Assembly (NCBI RefSeq): GCF_030864355.1 | Contig: NC_083395.1 | Coordinates: 2,108,001-2,172,000 of the forward strand | DNA: 64,000 bases | Direction: 5' to 3' | Source of the DNA: Cutaneotrichosporon cavernicola | Lineage: Eukaryota > Basidiomycota > Tremellomycetes > Trichosporonales > Trichosporonaceae | In this document: piece after piece, positions 31,890 to 47,417 of the stretch | How the letters are laid out: each line of letters opens with the position of its first letter | How positions within the stretch are numbered: position 1 is the first letter of the stretch | Made by a program: the position numbers and the translations under genes | Notes under the pieces: generated by a model | What the model was told of the DNA's origin: nothing | Database searches by the model: none | The model's input: the letters and a program-made list of their open reading frames with translations, nothing else

Positions 31890-33773
31890 TCAAGGCTTAA
31901 GGCGCTTGGGGTCGCGGGGGAAGAGCGAGGCGCGGCGAATGTTGCCAAGGCCGAGGTAGAACATGAGCACACGCTCGAGACCGATACCACCTCCGGCGTG
32001 GGGAGGGCAGCCGAGGCGGAAGGCGTCAATGTAGTCCTTCAGCTCGTCCGGGTTCATGCCGAGCTCCTTGATGCGCTGAGTGAGGAACTCGGGGTCGTGG
32101 ATACGCTGGGCGCCGGAAAGGATCTCTGACGGTCAGCGGGACCAGCTGCTGGTTACGAACCTTCTCCGCGCATGTAGATGTCGTACGAGTTGACAGTCGC
32201 AGGGTTCCCGGGGGTGGGCATGGAGTAGAACTGCGGTCAGCCTTGCAGTAAGAGGCTGCTTACGGGACGGAAGTCGGAGGGGAACTTGTCGACAATGTAG
32301 TAGTCGGCACCGTTGTACTTCTCCTTGACGAGCTTGCCGAGGAACTTTTCGTTCTCAGTGCTAAGGTCGGCGTTGTCCTGGAGGGCCGAGCCGTCCGACT
32401 CGGTTGCGCCGGCCTCCTGGAGCATCTTCACAGCCTCCTTGAACTCGATGATCGGCGTCTTGTCGAGCACGACAAAGTCCTCGCTGGGGAACTGGCGGCG
32501 GATGACCTCGATCTCCTTGCCAAACTTGCCCTTGAGGCCGTGGAAGATGGCCTTGAGCATCGAGTCGATGACCTCGAGCGCCTCGTGGTAGTGCTCGGTG
32601 ATGGCCATCTCGAGATCGAGGCCCATAAACTCGGTCATGTGACGGTGAGTGTTCGAGTTCTCGGCACGGAACACGGGGGCGATCTCGTACACGCGCTCCA
32701 TGTCGGCAGCAATGCACATCTGCTTGGCGAGCTGGGGCGACTGGGCGAGGAACGCCTCCCCTTCAAAGTACTTAACCTTGAAGACGGACGCTCCCGACTC
32801 GGTGGCAGCGCCCTGGAGCTTGGGGGTGTGAATCTCGACAAAGCCGAGGCCGTTGAGGTGGTCACGGAACAGCTGGCAGATGCCCGATTGCATGCGGAAG
32901 ATGGCCTGGTTAGCGGGCGTGCGCAGGTCCATGACACGGTGGTCGAGGCGGGTGGTGAGGTTGACGCGCGAGTACTGGAGGTTCTCGTCGAGCTCCGCCT
33001 GCTGTCAGCCAAACTCAGTGACTTGGTGTACCTTCTGGAAGTCGGCCTCGTCACGCGACGCATCGGCCATCGAGAAGGGGAGGGTCTGGGCCTCTACGGC
33101 AGTGTAGAGCTTCTGGACCGAGACCTCGTACGTCTGGATCGTGCACGACTTGACCTCAGCCGCCTTGATCACACCCTCAACAATGACAATGGACTCGGCC
33201 TGCTATCAGCACCGCATGGTACCTGCAAAGCTCACGGGAACGGTGATCGCATACTTGAGCATCTGCTTCGAGACCTGGTGCTCGTCAGTGTCCTTGGACT
33301 GGACAAGCACGCCCTGGAGCGTCTCGGTCTGCTGGCGGAACTGGAGGAAGACCATCTTGGCGCCTGTTGTCAGTAGGCCCATCGCGCACTGCCCGACTCA
33401 CCCTGAGCGCGGGTGTTGTGCATGCGCGCACGGAACACGACCTGCTTGCCGACATCGGCGTCCGAGATCTTGTCGAACTGGAGGTACTGGCGGCCTGGCT
33501 ATCAGACGCGGCCCTCTCTCAGGTCTTACCAAGGCGCTCCTGCGACTGGTGCAGGGGCAGCTTGCCGTAGTTCTGCGAGGCGTTGTCTACGGACGCAGCG
33601 GCTTCGCGCTTCCTGCGTTCCTCCTCCTCGCGGGCGGCTCTCTCAGCGGCCTTCTTGGCCTTCTCAGCCTCCTTGGCGCGCTTCTTAATCTCCGACTTGG
33701 AGGGGGCGGCGGGGCCACCCTCGGCGGGGGCGGCAGCAGGAGGCTGGGCGGGGTTCTGAGGCTGCTCGGACAT
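31890..33773 (-). CDS. DPS1: Cytosolic aspartyl-tRNA synthetase
   Basis: A class IIb aminoacyl-tRNA synthetase that charges tRNA-Asp. The N-terminal extension is Lys/Glu/Ala-rich and helical ([20 protein letters not shown]), typical of the eukaryotic cytosolic enzyme. The OB-fold anticodon-binding domain has [17 protein letters not shown] and [20 protein letters not shown]. The catalytic core shows motif 1 ([10 protein letters not shown]), [19 protein letters not shown], motif 2 ([15 protein letters not shown]) and motif 3 ([20 protein letters not shown]), ending [10 protein letters not shown]. Start ATG at 33771-33773; stop at 31890-31892. It has at least seven short introns and about 540 residues. 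The mitochondrial enzyme would be longer and bacterial-like, so this is the cytosolic form. Confidence 0.95.
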
Positions 33774-34040
33774 TGTGGATGGTACGAAAGTAGTTTCAGA
33801 GTCCTCCACTTTGCATTTCAGGAAAAGTATTTGCGACTCGTTTCGTCCTCTGGCGGTGGATGTTCGATCCATTTCCGGATAATGGGCCGGTTGCTCGTGC
33901 TGACCACCGCACAGTTCACACGGGACTCGAGAGATGCATGTACATTACTATGACTAAGTTCAAGTGACTAGATACAAGGGTGTCGACTCAGCGCAGATCT
34001 GGGTTCGAGTCGAGCTGGCTTTCGTTGTTCCTGACCGGGC

Positions 34041-34506
34041 TCAAGGATGGGCCAGCCACGCTGCTCGCCGGGCCTCCTCTTCAGGCGTGAGCTTCCACGC
34101 TGTCCACTCTGAGCCCTGGCCCGGTGACTCTCGCGTAGGGTCTGGCACTGGGCGCCCGTGTACGCGTGCGCGGTGTGCATGGAGAGCTTGAAGCGATGGG
34201 TGGAGGTGAGGGCGTTCTGTTGTCAGTCTACACCACAGCTCCCGCTCCGCACCGTCCAGAAGGCACAGGAAGATGCCCATTCTCTTGTCAGCCCCGCGGC
34301 TTGGAACCTTGGAAGCTTACCGTGTGGGATCTGACTCCTTGCCCAACGCGTTGGCAATGTCCTCACGAGTCGATGCGCCTGTATTAGATCGAGCAGCGCT
34401 AACCCTCACGGTCAGGCAGCACCTGTTGGCGTCGGAGCTCTCGCGGAGGTGCCCATGCCTTGGGTGTTGGCGACTCTGTGGATGCCATCTGCACGTCGCC
34501 AGACAT
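34041..34506 (-). CDS. Small hypothetical protein (about 119 residues)
   Basis: I do not recognise this gene. A four-exon model sums to 360 nt: exons 34410-34506, 34321-34378, 34253-34281 and 34041-34216. It starts MSGDVQMASTESPTPKAWAP, continues REDIANALGKESDPTR and ends EWTAWKLTPEEEARRAAWLA plus two residues. Two introns carry CTGAC near the acceptor; the first (34379-34409) is only 31 nt. The 36-nt intron 34217-34252 has no in-frame stop and could be retained, adding 12 residues. The acidic/basic C-terminal helix is the most coding-like part. It lies between DPS1 and RPS28, all on the minus strand. There is no signal peptide or clear membrane span. Confidence 0.45.
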
Positions 34507-34730
34507 GGTGGGTGGGTGAACGCTGACAGCTGGCGAGTTTCGATCTAAGCTTCTGACAAATCCAGGCGGAAGCAACTGTCATGTTCATGATGCGCAACGC
34601 TCAATCTGATGACCCAAACCACCGCGCGCGCCGACGCACGCACAGCTATGATATGAATGCCGGATCGCATAGCCCCGTAGGGCAAGAGACACTACCACGC
34701 TGTACACTCCTCTACAACCATCCCAGGTGT

Positions 34731-35559
34731 TTAACGGAGGCGGCTGCACGTCAGCGGGGGTTCATGAAGCCATAGCCCAAGGTACTCACCGGGCCTCACG
34801 CTCCGACTCGAGGAGAGCGAGGATGTCGTTGACGCGGACGGGGCCCTTGACGTTGCGGATGATGGAGCGCGAAGTGTCGTCCATGAACTCGACGCGGACC
34901 TGGGTGACACCACCACGCGAGCCGGTGCGGCCGAGGACCTGTAGAGGAAAAGCAAGGATCGAGTGGAGAATGGCGAGAGCGCGTGCGTAATCGAGAAGCG
35001 GTCGGGAAGCGGTGGGAGAAGGGATGGGGACGTGTGATAAACGGGTCGTGAAGCACGGAAAGAAATTCGGTGTCGAAGAAAGCACAAGGTCAGCATTCAC
35101 TCTGGGCGGCGAGACAACGATCCCATCCCCTGCGCGCACACATCCTGCTCCTCATCTGTGCGCACCCTCCACACAGAATCCTCCTCGCTGGGATGCGCAG
35201 AGCGCGCGAAGCGGTGGTCGGCGTGGTGGTCCACGTCCGGCGCCCACATGCGCGGACCGCCTCGATGCCAGTTCCACCTCTCCGCACGCGATCCTAGCGC
35301 ATCCACACGCGCATTCGCACCGACGGATGCTCCACGATCGCGCGCACTCCCAGCCCCTTCATCCTGATCTGGCCGCCCGCCATCACTCTGTCCTGCCATC
35401 CTTCCGTCTTCCCCATCGAATCCTTCCACCAACGCGCGGGAAACAGCGATCATCGCGACGCGACGCACCTTGAGGACACGAGCGAGCTTGACGGGGGTCT
35501 TGCTGGACTCCTGTTGACGTTAGCGACGCTCTCACTACCGCTGGCGGGGTGCTCACCAT
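34731..35559 (-). CDS. RPS28: 40S ribosomal protein eS28 with a long second intron
   Basis: Small-subunit ribosomal protein S28e at the mRNA exit channel. The protein has 68 residues: [60 protein letters not shown] and the RRLR end. Exons are 35557-35559 (ATG only), 35469-35510, 34790-34938 and 34731-34743. The final short exon supplies the conserved RRLR terminus. The second intron (34939-35468) is 530 nt, about ten times the usual size here, and might carry a non-coding RNA or regulatory element. The start codon stands alone in exon 1, as in RPL22. The gene is head to head with SMC5. Confidence 0.94.
34939..35468 (-). other. 530-nt intron of RPS28
   Basis: It runs from GTGCGT to CTCTACAG on the minus strand. 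It is very GC-rich in the first two thirds. No clear C/D or H/ACA snoRNA could be placed; ATGATC near the donor and TGCTGA further in are only weakly box-like. Confidence 0.8.
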
Positions 35560-35940
35560 TTTGTTGTTGCTGGTTGAAGGGAAGGGCTGCCGAGTCTCGT
35601 TGACCATCCAACCACCCTTGGCCAGCCAGACCCAGGTGGCAACCGTACACCTTCCCAATCAGGCAAGTCCAAGGTGTCGGAGTTAACGAAAAGTTTAGCG
35701 ATGATTTCGGGACATGACACCTCATTTTCAACCTTTTTCGTGATAACCCACGTGGAATCGATTCGTGCCTGATTCGCGTCTTGACTTGTTATCATCAAGA
35801 GTTCAGTTCCAGGGATCCAGGATCCAGGGAACCACACTTAACCTTGGACCGGGTTACATCATCTACAAACTTGTTGTCATCTTCCCTCCTGATCCTACAC
35901 CTTCACTCTCCATTTCCACCCCTCTTTCTGTCCGAACAAC
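35560..35940. promoter_or_regulatory. Shared divergent promoter of RPS28 and SMC5
   Basis: These 381 bases separate the two divergent start codons. No gene is seen. A C/T-rich tract lies just before the SMC5 start. Confidence 0.6.
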
Positions 35941-40151
<4,211 letters not shown>

Positions 40152-40255
40152 TCTGTGCCTCATTTGCTCGGTTACGATGTGTGGTTGATATACTAGTGTT
40201 GATACAATGGGTTGTGCATGCAGGGTATGAAGATTACGACCATGAAGAGTAGAGT

Positions 40256-43200
40256 CTAGGGGATGTGAACTGTCACCGAGGGGGAGAAGCAAATGCTTGG
40301 AGGCGCAGTCGCCACTGCCTGAGAGACTTCCTCGGCAGCAGCACGGAAAGTGTACGAGCCCGAGGCGAGGAGGATTGCGCCGACGGTGTGGCTCGCACTG
40401 TCACCTGGCCCGAGAGAAGGCAGAGTGGCGGCGAGCACGCCGTCGAATGCGACCGTCTTGGGCAGCGGCATCGGCGTTGCAGGTAAGCTGCTCAAGCGGC
40501 GGGGCGCCGGGGGCGGGGCGGGGACAGACCACGAGGTATCGGTCGAGGAGGTCGGGAGGGCCTCGAGACGGACATACGGGCGCAGGCTGCGTTCTGTTGT
40601 CAGTTTGCGCTGAATCTCCAACTCACCGAGGTGGTTTGTGACAGTGATGTGGAGGTCGACAAAGTCCATGGCCCTAGGCCCGTCGTTGTTGCGTGGAATG
40701 ACCGAGAGGCTGACGGCTACTTCATTGAGTCTCAGCGCGTCGAGGTGGACGGTTGTGAGCGACTGCTCGCGGAGCGACAGGCGGCCAGCACGGAGCGAGC
40801 TGGGCTCGCGCCAGCTGACGTTGACCATCTCGAGCAGGCGCTCACGGTACCAGAATGTCTCGCGCTCGAGGGCGAGCTCGTCGGCCGTCTTCTTCTTCTT
40901 GTCGACGACGTACTGCCGCCCTGCAGATGGGATCGGTTGTGCGCGCAGCTCAGCGCTGAGGGACTGTCGTTGGATCGGAAGGACGAGCCGTTCCGTCGCG
41001 CCTGGCGGGACGAGACGCGTCACCACCGACCCACTCTCACTCTCGGCCGCTGCTAGCGCTACCTCAAACGGCACGCTGAAGACGTTGCGCAAGTTGATGC
41101 AGAAGAGCACGCTGCGGTCGTCGCCGCGGGCAAGTGCACGCTTAAGCTCCTCGTCGCTGGAGGCTGCAAACTTGGTTGACCTCGGCGTGGTCCCGTTCGC
41201 TAAGCGTTGGCGCGCCTCGGCCTGCGAGTCGCTCCGCATGCTGGCGAGATCGAGCGCGAAACATTCCAGCGTCCGGTACACTGTAAAGAGCACAGGATAC
41301 GTCAGTCGACGCGAGTAGAACGTGCCCGACGACTCGGCGCGGTTCACAAAGCCGTAGTTGACGTGAATCGTGCCGTCCGTACTTCATGTCAGCTGTTTCC
41401 AGTGATGGAGCTCACCATCCAACCTTGCCCAACACCTGAACCGAGAGCGTCGCTCGGCCGCCGGGAGGAATAGAAAGGGGCGCGGTGTTGTCCCACGTGA
41501 ACACCGGCTGCTTGGAGATGTCGTAGTCTAGTTCGTACGCTTTCTGCGGCGTTTGTTCCCCGTCCGAGAGGAGGTATTGTGCCTCACGGGTGACCGAGTC
41601 CTCGAAGGAGAGCTTGACAAAGTCGACGGGCACAGCCGAGCTGTTCTCGACAGTGATGCGGATCACCGACGTCTCACCGTCGTAGAGCATGACGGTGCCG
41701 TGGTTGAGTGACGTCTTCTTGATCCACAGCAGAGGTTGCTCCTCCACTACGGTGCACTCGAGCCACTGCCTGTCATCCTCAGAGACAGGAATGGCATCCG
41801 TGCCCAGGGTAACCGATCTCCGAGCCTCAAGTCCTTGCCTCTTGACCTTGGCGAGGTCTGCGAGGGCGGCACTGCGGCGTTTGCTCCCACTCTTCTTTCC
41901 TGAGACGTCCGCAATGGGAACGAGGAACTCGGCCGACGAGCCGTCCGCGAGGCGGATGTTGACGCCGCGAACCTGGAGTGCGCCGGGCACAGGCGCATTG
42001 CCAGTAACGCGGACCGTCTGGACTGACAACGCTGGGAGCACAAGGGGCAAGGGGTTGGTGACGAACGGCGATCCCGAAGTCCTGCAGGAGTTAGTAAGCA
42101 CATGTCAATCCACCCACAGGAGAGACAAGTCCTGGATTTCCAAGTCGACCGCGAGCGGGTTTCGGAGGGTGACGAAAACGTCCACCTGCTCGTTGGCAAC
42201 CAGCACGGTCTTGCCCTGCTCTACAGCCTTCAGGCGAGGATTGTATAGGAACGGGTCCTTGGCACCCTTCTTCTTGTCTGTTGGCACGATCTCCGCACGA
42301 GTGTGCTCGAATGGCACCTTGTTAGGCGTCAAGCTGGCAATTTCTACGCTGAGCACCATGCGGCCTGGAATCCACCACGGAAGTGGCCCCATTTCTATGG
42401 CGCGCCTTCGCAGAGTGGCAATCGCCTGTACGTAGAGTTTGGACAGCTGTGTCTGGTTCGACTGGTTGAGATACGGATGTAACGAGTGCAGCGCCGAGAG
42501 GCAGAGGCGGACGACGCTGAGCTGATCTGACGGTGTAAGCGACCCACAGTGTTGCAACTCACCTGGCAGCGACTCGGCGATGGTGATTGCTTCCTTGATG
42601 ACCTCAACTTGGAGCTCTGGCCAGCCAAAGTGAGGCTCGTCCCGATTTTCTCTCGGCCTTGAGACCTCGTACTCCTTGCGAGGGTCGCCAAATGATAGGA
42701 CATCGACGCCGAGGACGGCGCAGATGCGTTCAACGAGTTCGGCGATACCACAGTTACCGTCGGCCGTCTCTTTTCGGCGAGCCACCGCAGCAGGGATCGT
42801 CACGCCCAAGCCGTACACCGCCGCACCATCCATTCTGGACGAATCGGCACCCTGTGCTCTCGCAACAGTTTGGGACAGAAGCCGGCGATGTTCTTCGCGG
42901 CCCTCGACGACGATCGCGGCTACGAGCTTGAGGACTTCTCTCGTAGCGGCGGCCTCCTTGCGGCCCATCTCGAGCCACCGTGCGATGCGGACGACCTCCA
43001 CAAACACAGAGAGCTGCTCTGGCTTGGTCATCGCCTTTCGAAACGACGCGACACCAGCCTCCGCGTGTCCCAGAATGGAGTGGCGCGTTAATTGCGACTC
43101 AGCGGCTAGCTGGGCCAATGCTAAATGACGCGTGCGAAGGCTCCGGATGTTGCCATCCTCGACCAGGGGCGGGAAGGAACGGGGGAGGGTGTGGGCGATG

Positions 43201-44983
43201 AGGGACGAGACAGCGATGGAGCCCCAGCCGCCAGCGGCAAAAATGGTGAGGACAAAGTGGCTTATGCGGATACACAGCGCGCTGTAGAGGTAGGCGAGCA
43301 GCCCTTCTCCGGTGCCAACTTGGGTTGGAGATGGTGCGACAGGGGGTGGGAGGGACAACGAATCACGCTGAGGTGATGGAGACAGGATCGTCGAGCTGGG
43401 AGGGAACGGCAGAGGGGCGCGTGACAGACATGCTAGCGCCGAGAGGTAGTGAGACAAGATCTCGACCGGGATCGGGGATGACGGGAATGGAGTAGAGTGT
43501 GTCTGCGGGTCAGCGGGACTTGAAGACTACCCGCTCTACTCACAGATCCGTCTCGGCCTTCCCAAGCCTCGCCGATACCGGCGACCGCTCGTCCTTCGCG
43601 GGCCAATGCTTCCCACAGCACGTCCCCAACGACACGCGACTTCTCTGCACCTTCGTCGTAGCACATGATGGCGTCGTTGTACTTGCCGGTGAGGAGGTAC
43701 ATGTCGCCGAGGAGCTTGAGCAGACGACCGCCAGCGATACCAGTCAGGGGAGCCGATGTGAGGCGCGTGACGCTCATCGAGTCCTTGTTCTCCTTGCTGG
43801 CAGCGGGAGTACCGGCAGAGGATGCGCGGTTGAAGGGGGACGAGAGCATCGACGAGCGCTTGAAGAGGTTCGCTGACGTCGGCGAAGGTGCGGCGGGGGA
43901 GATCGTGCTTGACTGGATTGGAGGGGCAGATGGCCCCTGGACAGAGATGGGACGGCCGCCAGGCGTGAGCGTCCGGGAAGGATGTCTAGTCATTGTCGGG
44001 ACCGCCGGCATCGAGTTGGTCCTGATCATACCGGAGGATCGGCGACTGTGACTCGGGCTCGCTGACCCAGACGTCGGAGACTGGATGGAGGAGCGAGGTG
44101 TCGCTGTGTTCCCTTGTTCCGGAATGCCGCAAAGAGACGGGAGGAGCGTGCTCGACAGCGTCTTCATGCCGGCCTGAGACTCGAGTGATGCAACCTTGGG
44201 TCAGGAGCATGAGCGCCGTATCTACCTCACCAGTTCGCCGAGCTCGCCATACACTTCGCCGACAGCTTCTCCTAACAGCTTGGTGACCCAGCTGTCACCA
44301 CCTTCCGAGGGCGCGTGCCGGATGAAACTAAAGGTGGGCGATCCGCTTCGGGTAATCGACGCCCGCTGTGTACCCAGTGACGACGCACCGGGGGTGTCCC
44401 GCCCCGGAGAACGTGGGTCGGCCGCTGACAACTGGGAGGGCACGAGTACGAGGCGCTTGACGAGAGGGAACGCCGATGTCGGGGGCATGATGCCTGCGAG
44501 AACCTGGGTGAACGTCTGGGCCCACGCTTGCGCCGCGGCCGTCTTGTCCTGCGTGGGCGTCTCGTTACCGACAGAGTAGCCATTTGCGTCGTCAACGCCA
44601 ATGCCGATGACGACGAGAGGGAATGCCGACATGCGCAGCAAACTAAGTGCGTTCAGGTGCTTTGAAGGTGGCTGGGAGGGGAACGCGAGCTGAACGGTAC
44701 TGGCGCCTGCCGCGCGTGAGATTGACGAGCCTGGTGCGCTTGGAAGGAAGCGGCTGCGCGGCGACTCGGGTACCCCACGTCGATGCGCCGGGGATCCCTG
44801 GGTTCCGTGCACGATCTCGTCACCGCGCAGTGTATGGTGGTTCCGGAAGAGCTGGGACCAGTGCTCGTACACGGGCTCGAGGAGGGGTTCGGCGCCGTCG
44901 CGATGCACTGGAACGAGGAGGACCTGAAGGCGGGCCAGCGCCATTGGGTCGGCGAGGGCGCTGAGCGGCGCCGGCGTGCTCAT
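40256..44983 (-). CDS. TRS120: TRAPPII subunit Trs120 (TRAPPC9)
   Basis: A subunit of the TRAPPII Rab exchange complex at the Golgi. The chosen start at 44983 gives MSTPAPLSALADPMALARLQ followed by VLLVPVHRDGAEP, the expected Trs120 beginning. An upstream extension of the frame lacks an ATG. The central part has the diagnostic segment GRLLKLLGDMYLLTGKYNDA and AREGRAVAGIGEAW. The C-terminal half contains Ig-like beta-sandwich segments (VDVFVTLRNPLAVDLEIQDL, VRITVENSSAVPVDFVKLSF, VLFCINLRNVFSVPFEV). A Ser/Pro-rich insertion lies around 43800-44060. It ends ICFSPSVTVHIP with stop 40256-40258. About 1,500 residues. Tail to tail with SMC5. Confidence 0.9.
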
Positions 44984-45517
44984 TGCGACAACTTGCGCGT
45001 CAGAGGTGAAGGCTGGAGGAGGGACGCCAACGGGCGGGAGATGGGGTGTGTTGGATAACGTCCAGAGTCGAGATGAGGTTTGAAACGCGGCACGTATGTC
45101 ATGGCATGCCACGGTGCGCGACGGTTGGCGTGGTGAGGGTAGAGTCCTCACGAGGTGTCCACGTGACAGAGTTGAACCGAATCCTGAGCTGTGCCTTTAT
45201 CAAAAGAACCCGCTCTCGTCTTACAAGTTAGCAAAATGATGGGCCAAAGATAAAGCTGAACATGGCCGAGTGCTCAATCATTGTGAGACACCGTCAACCT
45301 CGATGTTCTGCAACAAGTCCGATGACCCGCCGCCCAGAAGGGTCTGACCCAGTATCTCCCATATTTGTCCTTATTGCACAAACGTGAAGCAAGCTGGCGT
45401 AGAGATGGCTCTGGTAGCGACAGCTGCCTGGGTAGGCTGTGATGATCAATGTGACATGGCATACAAGGCTAGAGGAAAGAGTGTCCGCGTAGAGCGAATA
45501 AAGCGGGTAGGGCTGGC
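44984..45517. other. Intergenic region upstream of TRS120
   Basis: Promoter side of TRS120 and downstream DNA of the small Cys-rich gene, both on the minus strand. No other feature was seen in these 534 bases. Confidence 0.55.
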
Positions 45518-45744
45518 TTATGCGGTGGCCTCGGCTGCGGTGCGCTTCTTGACCTCCTTCATTGTGGGGTTGCCCTCGACCGGCTCGTGGGGACAGGTGC
45601 AGCGGTCGGCCTCGGGGACGCCTGCGAGCGCCTGCTCGATGTGGTTACCTGTCGTCAGAAAAGATGGGATGGGATGGGTTGAAACTCACCACAGCCCCAC
45701 CAGGTGGGCTTTCCGTCATTGGGGCAAACGGCGCGGCGGCACAT
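45518..45744 (-). CDS. Small cysteine-rich conserved hypothetical protein (61 residues)
   Basis: Two exons sum to 186 nt around a 41-nt intron with a CTGAC branch site. The protein begins MCRRAVCPNDGKPTWWGCG, continues NHIEQALAGVPEADRCTCPH and ends in a basic tail. The pattern CxxxxC, then GKPTWxGCGxH, then CxC resembles a short, widely distributed zinc-knuckle-like protein family whose function I do not know. Four or five Cys plus His could bind one zinc ion. It is divergent from the dehydrogenase gene to the right. Confidence 0.75.
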
Positions 45745-46404
45745 TGTTTGTAGATGTGGGTGAGAAAGGGTAGTAGTGGGCGGAAAGGCGTAGAGAGTTG
45801 TGTATACAACTTTGGTGTAGCGAGTTGGTTGATTGGGTCAAGTGGTGGTTGTTGATGATGAGAGTTAGAGAAACAGGCCTGATTTACGTTCCGCCACTGG
45901 TTTTATTGCCTGTAGCCTGTAGCGGGTAGCCTGTAGCTTTCGATCTGCGGTAAACTGTTGCTTGGGTGGCGACTGGGGCCTACTCAATGAATGCTTTGTC
46001 TTCCCTTTGGTGGAGAGATTGTTCATTGCACCAAGTTCAATCGCCGGACCGCCATGACCTCATTACTAGGAACCCTGGTAATACACAGGCAACGAGGCCC
46101 GAGGAACAATCTGGGCTCAAGGGTCACTAGTAACTAGGGTATCATCCATGTGGACATCGCGTGAGACCCTCGTGACATTTCCGGTCAGGATATAGCAGGA
46201 TATAGACTGGTCAAGGAGAAGGGCCGTTTGCCTGGGTATCGCATGACTATTTCCTGATCCGCCCCCAACTGGCCCACTTCCGGCTCGGCATCGGTACCAT
46301 ACCCGGCCATAAGACATTTCTGAACCACCACTGCACAATCATTCATAAGCAGGAGCCTTCCACATGCGACTCCTTCCAATCTCACTCTCTCAAACACCTT
46401 AATC
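45745..46404. promoter_or_regulatory. Divergent promoter region between the Cys-rich gene and the SDR gene
   Basis: 660 bases between two divergent start codons. It contains a repeated AGCCTGTAGC element near 45910-45935. No gene was recognised. Confidence 0.5.
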
Positions 46405-47340
46405 ATGGACGCCTCTTCCCTCTTCAACGTCAAGGACAAGGTTGTCCTCGTCACCGGCGGTGGTCGCGGTGTCGGCGAGATGGTGAGTGCGTTGGCTTGG
46501 GCGTTTGTGCCGAGCCATACCCCTTCAACCTCTTCACTATTCCTTCCCCTCGCCAGTCCTAATCCCAGATCGCCGAGACCTACGTCGCCAACGGTGCTAA
46601 GGTCTACATCTCCTCGCGCGATGCCAAGGCATGCGAAGCCACTGCAGCTGAGCTCACTGCCCGCGGGCCGGGCAAGTGTATCGCCATCGCTGGCGACTTG
46701 AGCAAGTATGACGAGTGCCAGCGCCTGGCCAAGGAGATCGGCAACCGTGAGGAGGTCCTCAACGTTCTCGTCAACAACTCGGGCGCGACCTGGGGTGCTC
46801 CCCTCGCCGAGTACCCGGACGCGGCCTTCACCAAGCTGTTCACCCTCAACGTTCAGCGCGTGTTTACGCTCACGCAGGCGCTGCTGCCCATGATTAAGAA
46901 GGGCGCCGACCGTGACGGTGTCGGGCGTGTTATCAACGTGAGTGCTGTTTGCTGACCCCCCAATCCGCCCATTCCGAGCTCACTCATGCTGACCTAAGAT
47001 CGGCTCGGTGAACGGCCTCACTGTTCCTGCCATGGAGACTTATGCTTACTCGTCATCCAAGGCGGCACTCCACCAGCTCACCCGCCACCTCGCGATGCAG
47101 GTCCCCGGCAACGTGACCGTCAACGCCCTCGCCCTCGGCCCCTTCCGGTCCAAGATGATGAAGGCGACACTCGACGCCGCCGAGCAGCATATCGCTGGCG
47201 TTCTCCCCTCCCAGCGAATCGGCACCCCCGAGGACGTCGGTGCCGCCTGCCTATGGCTCTCGGGTCGTGGGGGCGAGTGGGTCACTGGTACCATCGTCCC
47301 CATCGACGGTGGATCCGTTGCCACCCCTTCGCGTCTCTAG
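46405..47340 (+). CDS. Short-chain dehydrogenase/reductase
   Basis: A classical SDR oxidoreductase of unknown substrate. The start MDASSLFNVKDKVVLVTGGG leads to the TGGGRGVG nucleotide-binding loop, interrupted after GEM by an intron. It continues IAETYVANGAKVYISSRD, AGDLSKYDECQRLA, the NNSGATWGAPL motif (NNAG equivalent), IGSVNGL with the catalytic Ser, and the catalytic YSSSK in ETYAYSSSKAALHQLTRHLA. It ends TGTIVPIDGGSVATPSRL with stop at 47340. About 255 residues, as expected for the classical type, with two introns. The SSRDAKACEA stretch after beta2 favours NADP(H). It may be related to fungal RhlG-like reductases, but this is a guess. Confidence 0.9.
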
Positions 47341-47417
47341 ATACCCTGTATGTAGTATAGCCACTTCCACTTCTTGATAGGAAAATAGATGCAAATATGG
47401 CTACAACCTCCTACATA

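Noticed and set aside
33990..34020. GGGTTCGAGTC, resembling a tRNA T-loop
   Set aside because: The flanking bases do not pair into a T-stem and no acceptor, D-arm or anticodon arm is present. The true tRNA is at 59381-59452.
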